Source: Cryomorphaceae bacterium
GTDB lineage: Bacteria > Bacteroidota > Bacteroidia > Flavobacteriales_D > Crocinitomicaceae
DNA: 51,587 nt
Direction: 5' to 3'
Assembly (NCBI GenBank): GCA_021299335.1
Contig: JAJTGF010000003.1
Location: 17,574-69,160, forward strand
Every line of letters starts with the position of its first letter. The first letter of the stretch is position 1. The position numbers and the translations under genes are program-made. Below are positions 7,587 to 15,311 of this stretch, piece by piece. The notes under the pieces were generated by a model. The model ran no database searches. It was not told the DNA's origin and was given only the letters and a program-made list of their open reading frames with translations.

Positions 7587-8770
7587 CCCACGAAAGCCAA
7601 TTTTTTTTAGATCATTTGGGGCAAACCAGCCCGTTTCCTTTTTTGATTGAAGTAGACCGTGCTGAAGGCGCTTATATTTTCGACAAGCAAGGTAAAGCAT
7701 ACCTCGATATGATTGCCGGAGTTGCAGTCAATAATATCGGTCATCGCCACCCGAAAGTCATTGCTGCTTTAAAAACCCAACTGGATAAGCATTTGCATGT
7801 CATGGTATATGGCGAGTTTATCCAAGACGCACAACAGCAATTAGTACGTGAATTACTCACGGTATTACCCGTAAATTTGAATGGGGTTTATGTCGTGAAT
7901 TCGGGTACTGAAGCCATTGAAGCAGCACTCAAGTTGGCCAAACGCGTAACGGGTAGAACAGAACTCGTAGCATTCAAAGGTAGTTACCATGGCAGCACCC
8001 ACGGCGCAATGAGTGTTTCTGCAAATGAAGTCAAGAAAATCGCATTTCGCCCGCTTTTACCCGATGTGCGGTTTCTGCCGCACAACGAAATTGCCGCGCT
8101 TGAGCAAATCACCACCCGAACAGCCGGCGTGATCATCGAGACCATTCAGGGCGATGCCGGGGTTCGGCGGCCTTCGGCCGCCTTTATGCATGCGCTTCGA
8201 GCGCGTTGCACCGAAGTGGGCGCTTTGCTCATTTTTGATGAAATCCAGTGTGGCATGGGCCGCGCAGGCACCATGTTTGCTTTTGAACAATTCGATGTCG
8301 TGCCCGACATACTCACCCTAGGCAAAGCGCTCGGAGGTGGCATGCCAATTGGTGCACTTGTGGCTGCGCAGCAACACCTCAAGACCTTTACCCACGCGCC
8401 AATGCTCGGACACATCACTACTTTTGGGGGGCATCCAATGGTTTGTGCTGCAGCTGCAGCCACTGTTCAGGTGCTGCGCACCGAAATTGATTGGTCGCTG
8501 CTTGAGCAGCGTGCTGCTGCATTTGCAGCGCAAATTACGGCGCATCCGGCCGTACAAAATCACCGCCGTGTTGGAGCCATGTTCGCATTTGATTTGAGTT
8601 CAGCTGAGGCGGTTGAAAAAGTGGTGCAATTTTGTCTTGAGCAGGGCCTGATTACTTTCTGGTTTTTGTCTCACCCTTACAGTTTTAGATTGTCGCCACC
8701 TCTCAATTTAGCTCAAAAAGATTGGGATTTAGCAGCAAAAGTTATTATTTCGGCTTTGGATCGTCTATAA
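7583..8770 (+). CDS. Class III (acetylornithine/GABA-type) PLP aminotransferase
   Basis: A 395-residue fold-type I PLP enzyme of the class III aminotransferase family. Visible motifs are 'NSGTEAIEAALKLAK' (107-120, phosphate and substrate loop), 'FKGSYHGST' (131-139), 'LIFDEIQCGMGRAG' with PLP-ring Asp219, and the Schiff-base Lys248 in 'LTLGKALGGGMPIGA'. The family moves an omega-amino group to 2-oxoglutarate; members act on acetylornithine, ornithine, GABA or lysine, and the substrate is not determinable here. No arginine-biosynthesis genes are adjacent. The ATG overlaps the pafA stop (ATGA). Bacteroidota genomes often label this protein only 'aspartate aminotransferase family'. Confidence 0.85.
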   Translation: MTHESQFFLDHLGQTSPFPFLIEVDRAEGAYIFDKQGKAYLDMIAGVAVNNIGHRHPKVIAALKTQLDKHLHVMVYGEFIQDAQQQLVRELLTVLPVNLNGVYVVNSGTEAIEAALKLAKRVTGRTELVAFKGSYHGSTHGAMSVSANEVKKIAFRPLLPDVRFLPHNEIAALEQITTRTAGVIIETIQGDAGVRRPSAAFMHALRARCTEVGALLIFDEIQCGMGRAGTMFAFEQFDVVPDILTLGKALGGGMPIGALVAAQQHLKTFTHAPMLGHITTFGGHPMVCAAAAATVQVLRTEIDWSLLEQRAAAFAAQITAHPAVQNHRRVGAMFAFDLSSAEAVEKVVQFCLEQGLITFWFLSHPYSFRLSPPLNLAQKDWDLAAKVIISALDRL

Positions 8771-8794
8771 AACGTATAATCATCAGCAATCACT

Positions 8795-8802
8795 TATCTT
8801 TG
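8795..8802 (+). promoter_or_regulatory. Candidate -7 box TATCTTTG for metF
   Basis: A perfect TAnnTTTG match in the 48-base gap before metF, 16 bases from its ATG. No clear TTG sits at the -33 position. The gap is too short for a cobalamin or SAM riboswitch. Confidence 0.45.
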
Positions 8803-8818
8803 TACGCTAATTGAAATT

Positions 8819-9769
8819 ATGAAGGTTACCGATCACTTGGCTGCAGCCCAAGACACCCTGTTTTCTTTTGAAATTTTGCCACCTCTAAAGGGCAAGAGCA
8901 TCGCTTCTATTTACGCAGGTATTGATCCGCTCATGGAGTTCAAACCCAAGTTCATCAACGTCACCTACCACCGAGAAGAATACGTTTATATCGAGCGCGA
9001 ACACGGCCTACTTGAGAAAAAAGCGGTGCGCAAGCGCCCAGGTACAGTCGGTATCTGTGCGGCTATCATGCACAAATATGATGTCGATGCCATACCTCAC
9101 CTCATTTGTGGCGGGTTCAGCAAAGAGGAAACCGAAAATGCGCTTATAGATCTTCATTTCTTAGGGATTGATAACGTTTTGGCCTTGCGCGGCGATGCCG
9201 TCAAGTCTGAGGCAAATTTTAGAGCACATCCCGAAGGACACGCTTACGCTGTAGAGCTCATCAATCAAGTGCAGGGCATGAACAACGGCAACTATTTTAC
9301 AGAAGGCGAGGGCCAAGACCCTACTCATTTTTGTATTGGTGCAGCTGCATACCCCGAAAAGCATTTCGAAGCCATGAACCTCGAGACCGATTTGCAATAC
9401 CTCAAAGCAAAGGTTGATGCTGGGGCCAGTTACCTCGTGACACAAATGTTTTTTGATAATCAAAAGTACTTTGACTTCGTTGCAGCTTGTCGAGCAGCTG
9501 GTATTACCATTCCAATTATTCCTGGTCTGAAGCCTATTAAATCATTGGCACACATCAGTTTTCTACCCAAGTTTTTTCACATTGATTACCCCACTGAGCT
9601 GTCTAAAGAATTACTTAAATGTAAAAGCAATGCCCAAGTAGAAGCCTTGGGAATAGAGTGGGGTATCGCCCAATCTAAAGAACTCAAGGCAGCAGGTGTG
9701 CCTTGTATTCATTACTACACCATGTCCAATTCTACTTCTGTGAAGCAAATTGCAACAGAAGTTTTTTAA
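8819..9769 (+). CDS. metF: 5,10-methylenetetrahydrofolate reductase
   Basis: A cytoplasmic FAD enzyme that reduces 5,10-methylene-THF to 5-methyl-THF for methionine synthase. The 316 residues form the standard TIM barrel: N-terminal 'FSFEILPPLKGK' with the conserved catalytic Glu, 'FINVTYHRE', 'PHLICGGFSKEE', 'NVLALRGDAV' (the GDxP-like loop), 'FCIGAAAYPEKH', 'LKAKVDAGASYLVTQMFFD' and 'IPIIPGLKPI'. The length and motif order fit bacterial MetF. The ATG at 8819 follows a -7 box. A small secreted-protein gene begins 8 bases after the stop and may share the transcript. The methionine synthase genes are not in the window. Confidence 0.96.
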   Translation: MKVTDHLAAAQDTLFSFEILPPLKGKSIASIYAGIDPLMEFKPKFINVTYHREEYVYIEREHGLLEKKAVRKRPGTVGICAAIMHKYDVDAIPHLICGGFSKEETENALIDLHFLGIDNVLALRGDAVKSEANFRAHPEGHAYAVELINQVQGMNNGNYFTEGEGQDPTHFCIGAAAYPEKHFEAMNLETDLQYLKAKVDAGASYLVTQMFFDNQKYFDFVAACRAAGITIPIIPGLKPIKSLAHISFLPKFFHIDYPTELSKELLKCKSNAQVEALGIEWGIAQSKELKAAGVPCIHYYTMSNSTSVKQIATEVF

Positions 9770-9777
9770 CTTAGCGC

Positions 9778-10311
9778 ATGAAGTATCTCTTGTTTTTTGG
9801 ATCTTTCCTTCTCTTTCAACAACTGCAAGCACAGCAAGTTAAACTGACCAATGCAGTCGTCATTTCACAATTTGACAAAGAAGAAGATCGCTACGCCATG
9901 CAAGCTCTCATGGCCGACTTACTCAAAAGTTACCAGATCAAGGCACTTCCCGTTATGAATGTCTTGAAGCAGGGAGAAGACCTCCAGCACTTGCTCCAAG
10001 ATTCTATCCAAAAAATGTTGGTTCAGAAAGGTTTTGATACCTATTTGGTCGTAAATGTTCGTGGTTATGACCGCACTTTTAAACCAAGTGATGATTCCCA
10101 AACCCTTGCAGAATTACTGGAAACCACAAGTATTTATCAAATTTATCGCGACGAAGCGACCTCCGTTTCTTTTGAATTCTCCATTTACAGAGACGGAAAA
10201 CTTATTTCTAGGGAGGTGTTGCGTTGCGGAAATGTTTCGGACAGAGATTCAGTCTTGAAAAGACTGCGCAAAAGGTTGCCAAAAAAGGTCATCCCAATCT
10301 GGTTAGCCTAG
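9778..10311 (+). CDS. Hypothetical secreted protein
   Basis: A 177-residue protein with a clear N-terminal signal peptide ('MKYLLFFGSFLLFQQLQAQ'), so it is exported to the periplasm or beyond. The mature part alternates short strands and helices: 'VVISQFDKEEDRYAMQALMADLL', then 'FDTYLVVNVRGYD', then 'SVSFEFSIYRDGKLI' and a very basic end ('KRLRKRLPKK'). I do not recognise a catalytic motif, lipobox or sorting domain. It lies 8 bases downstream of metF and is probably co-transcribed, but nothing links it functionally to folate metabolism. Its stop is 7 bases from the convergent outer-membrane protein gene. Confidence 0.65.
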   Translation: MKYLLFFGSFLLFQQLQAQQVKLTNAVVISQFDKEEDRYAMQALMADLLKSYQIKALPVMNVLKQGEDLQHLLQDSIQKMLVQKGFDTYLVVNVRGYDRTFKPSDDSQTLAELLETTSIYQIYRDEATSVSFEFSIYRDGKLISREVLRCGNVSDRDSVLKRLRKRLPKKVIPIWLA

Positions 10312-10318
10312 CGCTGAA

Positions 10319-11212
10319 CTAGTTCTCCATTCGGTATTGTTTCTCCATTTCTCGGTCTTCTGGCGTGCTGTACACCCCGCATTTGGGTGGCGCTTCGAAT
10401 AACTTGATGACCTTAAATTGCGCCTGGATGGGCCAATAGGTAGAGCTGAACCAATGGATATTTGCGTTGAAACCTTGCCAAGGTGCGAGGGTTACAATTG
10501 GAACCGAAACTCCGGGAATCAAAATCCAGGCTTTATTCAAGCGAATACCAATGCCAATTTGGTAATTGAATTGAAACATTCCGGCAGCTAAATTAGGTTG
10601 AAATAATTGAGGTGCTTGATAAGCCGTAAATTGATTTTGGTAACCAAGTGTATCTTGTCGAATCTGAAAGTCATAATTGAGGCCTAAACTTTGGTCTAAA
10701 AAGTGCTTTCGCACTTTAACCACCACTTTTTTTCCAAAATAAATAAGGGAGTGCGCGCGGATACTACCATACAGATAACCGGTACGCAATTGACCTTCTC
10801 CTGTACTGCTGCTGTAAATTTCACCAAGCGCATTTTGGTTTTCTAAAAGTGTTGTCTCGAGGCCGTTGATCTGACGGTAACCGATCCCCCAGTCGAAGTA
10901 GTCCATGATGCGGCTTTTGCCAAGTGCTTTGATGGGCGTGCCCTTCCATTTTGGAAAATGAGCCAAACCAAATTCGGCATAAAACCCGAGTTTGGCTTCG
11001 GGAGTAATCGTGAAGTCTCCGCGGTCTACTTGGTTTTCGAAAATATCGCCTCTCAGTGGTTGATTGACAAAAGAGTAGGTAGGGCCCAAAGAGAATTGGT
11101 AGCCATGATTTCTGACTTGAAGGTAGTCGTTGCCTTTTTTCTTTGATTTTTCAAAGCCACCCTGAGACCACGCCCAAGTAGAAAAACAAAGGAAGAATAT
11201 CAGTATTCTCAT
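10319..11212 (-). CDS. Hypothetical outer-membrane beta-barrel-like protein
   Basis: A 297-residue exported protein. The signal peptide ('MRILIFFLCFSTWAWSQ') is followed by many alternating amphipathic segments with aromatic girdles ('YQFSLGPTYSFV', 'LGFYAEFGLAHF', 'YFDWGIGYRQI', 'RTGYLYGSIRAHSLIYF', 'MFQFNYQIGIGIRLNKAWILIPGVSVPI'), the usual look of an outer-membrane barrel. There is no SprF/PorP signature and no catalytic motif that I recognise. Its ATG overlaps the stop of kynurenine monooxygenase (ATGA), so it is translated in coupling with that gene, though no functional link is evident. The C-terminus is unusually charged and ends 'DREMEKQYRMEN'. Confidence 0.65.
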   Translation of the reverse strand: MRILIFFLCFSTWAWSQGGFEKSKKKGNDYLQVRNHGYQFSLGPTYSFVNQPLRGDIFENQVDRGDFTITPEAKLGFYAEFGLAHFPKWKGTPIKALGKSRIMDYFDWGIGYRQINGLETTLLENQNALGEIYSSSTGEGQLRTGYLYGSIRAHSLIYFGKKVVVKVRKHFLDQSLGLNYDFQIRQDTLGYQNQFTAYQAPQLFQPNLAAGMFQFNYQIGIGIRLNKAWILIPGVSVPIVTLAPWQGFNANIHWFSSTYWPIQAQFKVIKLFEAPPKCGVYSTPEDREMEKQYRMEN

Positions 11213-12576
11213 GTTTGAAAGTTAAATGTACTGCATTCGTTTAGAATGGCTTGCATGATTTCAGGGCTATCCCAATTGGTTTCGATATCGGGTTGAGCCA
11301 TGATGACATCCATGATGTTGCGTTGTTTTTTACCTTGTTCATAAGCCACCGAATAGGGGATATTGCTAAAGGTGACTTGGCTGTACAACGGCAACCATTT
11401 GTTTGGATACAGTTGGTTGAATTTAGCTTCTATTTTCTTGCGCAATAAGAAGGAAGGATCGGCAACGAGGTCGCGCATTTCGATGTAATTATCTAAAGAA
11501 AGGTCTTGAAGTGCGTCGCCGTTGGGTTTGCGCAAGGGGCTGTATTCGGCCCAAATGGCATCCCAGTCGTGGTTGTGCTTGAGCATGAGTTCGTTGAGCA
11601 CCCGACAGTCTTCAAAGCCAGCGTTCATACCTTGTCCGTAGAAAGGAACAGTGGCGTGCGCTGCATCGCCCATAAGACCTACCTTTCCTGCGGCCCATGG
11701 GTAGCAACGTATAATCGCTAAATTAGAGAGTGGGTGATCTTCCCATTTATCGGCGATGTCTGGCATCATGTCGTGAAAATCTGGGAAGATGGTTCGAAAA
11801 AAGCGATCGACATCTGCTTTGGAATTGAGTTTGTCGAAGGCGAATTCGTGATTTTCGTGAGGCATGAAGAGCGTACAGGTAAATGAGCCGTCTTCGTTGG
11901 CGAGTGCAATCATCATGAAGCGGCCGCGCGGCCAGATATGCAAAGCATTTTTATCCATGGGGTAGCTCCCATCGGGCAATGCAGGCAAAAGGATCTCGCG
12001 GTAGCCATCGGCAATGTAGTTCTGGCTGTATTGAAAGCGGTTGAGTTTCTGCATGGAGTTGTAACGCACTGCAGAAAAAGCACCGTCGGCCGCAAAAATG
12101 ACATCTGTTTTGGCCTTAAAAGTTTGCCCCGTTTCTGTATTTCTCAAATAAGCAATGGCGTTTTGCAGATCGACGCGCAGGCATTCGGTATTGTAATGAA
12201 TAGTTGCTTTTCCGTGTGTCTCTGCGATGTCCATCATGGTGGCATTAACCTTTCCTCTTGAGACCGAGTATATGGCCTGGCCTTCTTTGCCATATTGCTG
12301 ATAGGTAAGTTTACCACTGAGGTCGTGCATCATGCGGCCGTGCATCGGGATGGCAATCTTGCGTACTTCGTCGCCGACGCCGACGGCATCGAGGGCGGTC
12401 CAGCCGCGAACCGAAAGGGCAAGGTTGATGGATTTTCCGGCGCTGATTTCAGCTTTTCGGATATCTGGTCGACGTTCAAAGATGGTAACTTTGTAACCTG
12501 CTTTTGCCAAATAAACGGCCCAAAGCGACCCAACTAATCCTGCTCCGATAATGATGGCCTCTCTATTTTGTGTCAT
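11209..12576 (-). CDS. kmo: Kynurenine 3-monooxygenase
   Basis: An FAD- and NADPH-dependent hydroxylase converting L-kynurenine to 3-hydroxykynurenine in tryptophan catabolism and the eukaryotic-type quinolinate/NAD route found in some Bacteroidota. The Rossmann FAD motif 'IIGAGLVGSLWAVYLAKAGY' is at residues 8-27, followed by 'IFERRPDIRK', 'GKSINLALSVRGWTAL' (the KMO-typical segment), 'HGRMMHDLSG', 'FAADGAFSAVRY' (DG motif) and 'GLMGDAAHATVPFYGQGMNAGFEDC' around 310-335 (GD motif). The 455-residue length matches the family. Kynureninase, 3-hydroxyanthranilate dioxygenase and tryptophan dioxygenase genes are not in the window. A TACCTTTG box precedes the gene. Confidence 0.95.
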   Translation of the reverse strand: MTQNREAIIIGAGLVGSLWAVYLAKAGYKVTIFERRPDIRKAEISAGKSINLALSVRGWTALDAVGVGDEVRKIAIPMHGRMMHDLSGKLTYQQYGKEGQAIYSVSRGKVNATMMDIAETHGKATIHYNTECLRVDLQNAIAYLRNTETGQTFKAKTDVIFAADGAFSAVRYNSMQKLNRFQYSQNYIADGYREILLPALPDGSYPMDKNALHIWPRGRFMMIALANEDGSFTCTLFMPHENHEFAFDKLNSKADVDRFFRTIFPDFHDMMPDIADKWEDHPLSNLAIIRCYPWAAGKVGLMGDAAHATVPFYGQGMNAGFEDCRVLNELMLKHNHDWDAIWAEYSPLRKPNGDALQDLSLDNYIEMRDLVADPSFLLRKKIEAKFNQLYPNKWLPLYSQVTFSNIPYSVAYEQGKKQRNIMDVIMAQPDIETNWDSPEIMQAILNECSTFNFQT

Positions 12577-12611
12577 GTTGTATTGCGCTTAAATGCAGTT
12601 TTGCTATATAA

Positions 12612-12619
12612 CAAAGGTA
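12612..12619 (-). promoter_or_regulatory. Candidate -7 box TACCTTTG for kmo
   Basis: A perfect TAnnTTTG on the minus strand, 35 bases before the kmo ATG. A TTG (12637-12635) lies 15 bases upstream, slightly tighter than the usual 17-23. Confidence 0.45.
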
Positions 12620-12644
12620 AGCACTAAGGGTTTTCAAAAAACGC

Positions 12645-13577
12645 CTAGTTGTGCTTTTTTAAGAACTGAATGTTTCTTTGTATTCCTTCAAATTTGGTTC
12701 GTTTGATCGCACTTTTGCCGAAAAGTTTTTGAAAGCTCTCTTTGCTCAGTGCTTCCCATTCGTCAGCGCCTAAATTTAAGAATTCTGGATGTGCTTCGAA
12801 TGCGGCTTCTTGCTGCAACTTTGAGAATCGATTCCATGGACAGACATCCTGACAAATATCGCAACCGAAGGCCCAGTTTTCCATTTTTCCTTTGAATTCA
12901 CTTGGTAAATCGGCATCTTTTAGCTCGATGGTAAGGTAAGAGATGCATTTGGTCGCATCAATGACATATGGCGTAGCAAGTGCATCTGTAGGGCAAGCGT
13001 CTATGCAGCGTGTGCAGGTGCCACAATAATCTTTGATAGGACCATCTGGGCTGATTTCAAGATCGACAAAAAGTTCGGCAATAAAGAAGAAACTGCCGTT
13101 TTTGGGATGGATCAGATTGGTGTTTTTGCCCATCCAGCCGAGTCCTGCTTTTTTGGCCCAAACTTTATCCATAACGGGAGCCGAATCCACAAAAGCACGT
13201 CCTTGGATATCGCCGATTTGTTCGCGAAGTGCAAAAAGCAAATCTTTTAATTTGTCTTTGATCACGTAGTGGTAATCTTGACCATAAGCATATTTGGCAA
13301 TTTTCGGGGCTTCTGGATCTTTTTGTGTCTGTTCGGGATAATAATTCAGCAAAAACGAGATGATTGTTTTGGTGCCAGGTTCGAGAAGTCTGGGGTCTAG
13401 CCGCTTGTCGAAGTGGTTGGACATGTAGGCCATTTTGCCATGGTAGTTTTGCTTGAGCCAAGCATCTAGTCGTGGCGCCTCTTCTTCTAGGAAAACAGCG
13501 CTCGAAAAACCAACATGGAAGAATCCGAGCTCTTGGGCTTTTTGGATGATGAACGCTTTATAGGAGTCGTGTTTCAT
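12645..13577 (-). CDS. queG: Epoxyqueuosine reductase
   Basis: A cobalamin- and [4Fe-4S]-dependent enzyme that reduces epoxyqueuosine to queuosine in the wobble position of GUN tRNAs. The 310-residue product has the N-terminal DUF1730-type region ('GFSSAVFLEEEAPRLDAWLK', 'MSNHFDKRLDPRLL'), the active-site 'FVDSAPVMDKVWAKKAGLGW', and two ferredoxin-like clusters, 'CGTCTRCIDACP' and 'CDICQDVCPWN'. It lacks the C-terminal HEAT extension seen in longer QueG proteins, which is normal in Bacteroidota. I start it at ATG 13577 ('MKHDSYKAF'), one base after the ruvB stop. The in-frame start at 13607 would run inside ruvB and adds residues without family similarity. Confidence 0.94.
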   Translation of the reverse strand: MKHDSYKAFIIQKAQELGFFHVGFSSAVFLEEEAPRLDAWLKQNYHGKMAYMSNHFDKRLDPRLLEPGTKTIISFLLNYYPEQTQKDPEAPKIAKYAYGQDYHYVIKDKLKDLLFALREQIGDIQGRAFVDSAPVMDKVWAKKAGLGWMGKNTNLIHPKNGSFFFIAELFVDLEISPDGPIKDYCGTCTRCIDACPTDALATPYVIDATKCISYLTIELKDADLPSEFKGKMENWAFGCDICQDVCPWNRFSKLQQEAAFEAHPEFLNLGADEWEALSKESFQKLFGKSAIKRTKFEGIQRNIQFLKKHN

Positions 13578-13578
13578 T

Positions 13579-14601
13579 TCAGAATAAACCGCCCTGTCCC
13601 CAACCAAGGTCCTTGCCGAGGTGTTTGTAGCTTTTTTCGGTGGCTTTTCTGCCGCGCGGAGTGCGCATTAAAAAGCCCTCTTGGATCAGGAATGGTTCGT
13701 ATACTTCTTCTAGCGTTCCGGCGTTTTCTCCGATAGCTGTAGCAATTGTACTGAGCCCAACCGGGCCGCCATTGAATTTATCAATCAGTACCTTAAGGAT
13801 CCGGATATCCATTTCGTCGAGCCCGTTGGCGTCTACATTGAGCGCTTTGAGCGCCACTTCTGTGATGTCGTCATCTATTCGGCCCGAACCTTTAATTTGC
13901 GCAAAATCGCGCACCCTACGCAGCAATGCATTGGCAATTCGGGGAGTGCCGCGGCTGCGACTCGCAATCTTGAAGGCGGCTGTTTCTTCGATGCCGATGT
14001 GCAAGAGCGAAGCAGAACGTTCTACAATAGCGGTCAGGGTTTTGGAATCGTAGTATTCAAGGCGCGCATTGATGCCAAAACGGGCGCGCAGCGGAGAAGT
14101 GAGCAAGCCAGAGCGGGTAGTGGCCCCAATGAGCGTAAACGGATTGAGGTTGATTTGAATGCTGCGCGCATTGGCCCCAGAATCGAGCATGATATCGATA
14201 ACGTAGTCTTCCATGGCCGAATACAAGTACTCTTCAATGACCGGGCTGAGGCGGTGAATTTCGTCGATGAACAAAACATCTCCTTCGCCAAGGTTGGTGA
14301 GCAAACCTGCGAGGTCTCCGGCTTTGTCGAGTACTGGGCCTGAAGTCACCTTGAAACCCACGCCAAGTTCATTTGCAATAATATTGGCTAATGTAGTTTT
14401 ACCCAGGCCGGGAGGGCCGTGAAGCAGTACGTGATCTAGGGGTTCTTTGCGGAGTTGCGCAGCCCGAACAAAAACTTCGAGGTTTTCTACCACAGCTGGC
14501 TGTCCTGCAAAATCTTGCAGTGATTTGGGGCGCAAAACTTTGTCGAGTTCTTGCTCGTTTTGGCCTGATGTTTCAGCTCTGTAGTCGAATGAATCCTCCA
14601 T
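13579..14601 (-). CDS. ruvB: Holliday junction branch migration helicase RuvB
   Basis: The AAA+ motor of the RuvABC complex; it pumps DNA through RuvA at Holliday junctions during recombinational repair. The 340 residues show '[12 protein letters not shown]', Walker A 'GPPGLGKTT' (62-70), Walker B '[10 protein letters not shown]', sensor 1 '[19 protein letters not shown]' with the arginine finger, and the C-terminal winged helix ending '[19 protein letters not shown]'. The length is typical. A TATTTTTG box ends six bases before its ATG, suggesting an internal, almost leaderless promoter between the HAD gene and ruvB. queG follows one base after the stop. ruvA and ruvC are not in the window. 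Confidence 0.97.
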   Translation of the reverse strand: MEDSFDYRAETSGQNEQELDKVLRPKSLQDFAGQPAVVENLEVFVRAAQLRKEPLDHVLLHGPPGLGKTTLANIIANELGVGFKVTSGPVLDKAGDLAGLLTNLGEGDVLFIDEIHRLSPVIEEYLYSAMEDYVIDIMLDSGANARSIQINLNPFTLIGATTRSGLLTSPLRARFGINARLEYYDSKTLTAIVERSASLLHIGIEETAAFKIASRSRGTPRIANALLRRVRDFAQIKGSGRIDDDITEVALKALNVDANGLDEMDIRILKVLIDKFNGGPVGLSTIATAIGENAGTLEEVYEPFLIQEGFLMRTPRGRKATEKSYKHLGKDLGWGQGGLF

Positions 14602-14607
14602 TGCTTA

Positions 14608-14615
14608 CAAAAATA
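14608..14615 (-). promoter_or_regulatory. Candidate -7 box TATTTTTG for ruvB
   Basis: A perfect TAnnTTTG in the 32-base HAD-ruvB gap, six bases from the ruvB ATG. The nearest upstream TTG is 25 bases away, so a -33 element is doubtful. Confidence 0.35.
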
Positions 14616-14633
14616 ACAAATTGTGGTTGGGTC

Positions 14634-15311
14634 TTAGCGCCAAGTTGCAAGTAATTGCTCAAGGTCGGGATATTCGAAATCGGCAACAGCTAGTCTTGGG
14701 TTGGGAAAATGTGTTTTTTCAGGTATGCAGCAGACTTTCATTTTGGCAGCCAAGCCAGCCACTACACCATTAAAGGAGTCTTCGATGACCAGACATTTTT
14801 GAACAGGTACCTTTAATTCTTCTGCTACTTTGAGGTAAACGCCTGGGTGTGGCTTGCCGTAGGGTTCAAATTCTGCAGAATAAGTAAAATCAAAGTAAGA
14901 GCGAATCCCGAGGTTTTTTAAAACCGTATCGATGAGTTTTTGGGAAGAGGAAGTGGCTAAACCAATTTTTTTGTGTTGTGCTTGCAGAAAATCGAGCGTG
15001 TCGAGCACGCCAAGCAGCGGTTGAGGGTGTTGTTCAATCAGCGAAATGAGTTGGTTGATGATTTGATCTTCTACCATTTGTAGGTTTTGGAGCCCCCAAC
15101 TTTCGTGTGCGTTCCAAAAAGCGATGACTTCATCGATGCGTAATCCTACGGTTTTTTGGAAGTCTTGATGGGTGAGTGTAGAGCCGTATTGTCCAAAAAC
15201 GGTTTCCATGGCGATTTTCCAAAGGGGCTCTGAATCGATGAGCACGCCGTCCATGTCAAAGATAATGGCTTCGAAATCTTGGAGTAGAGGAGCAGGTTTA
15301 GTTGTCGACAT
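14634..15311 (-). CDS. HAD-family phosphatase (phosphoglucomutase/YniC-like)
   Basis: A 225-residue haloacid dehalogenase superfamily hydrolase, subfamily I (helical cap). Motif I 'FDMDGVLIDSEP' carries the nucleophile and acid Asp residues, motif II is 'LATSSS', motif III the Lys in 'PYGKPHPGVYLKVAEEL', and motif IV 'CLVIEDSFNGVVAG' the Mg-binding acids. Relatives include beta-phosphoglucomutase and the 2-deoxyglucose-6-phosphate phosphatase YniC; the substrate cannot be deduced. I choose ATG 15311 ('MSTTKPAP'), overlapping the preceding CNNM gene by 14 bases. The longer frame from 15344 adds eleven residues with no family similarity. It sits between the CNNM gene and ruvB on the minus strand. 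Confidence 0.85.
   Translation of the reverse strand: MSTTKPAPLLQDFEAIIFDMDGVLIDSEPLWKIAMETVFGQYGSTLTHQDFQKTVGLRIDEVIAFWNAHESWGLQNLQMVEDQIINQLISLIEQHPQPLLGVLDTLDFLQAQHKKIGLATSSSQKLIDTVLKNLGIRSYFDFTYSAEFEPYGKPHPGVYLKVAEELKVPVQKCLVIEDSFNGVVAGLAAKMKVCCIPEKTHFPNPRLAVADFEYPDLEQLLATWR

Noticed and set aside
8771-8818. Possible cobalamin or SAM riboswitch upstream of metF
   Set aside because: The gap is only 48 bases and contains a promoter box; there is no room for a riboswitch aptamer.
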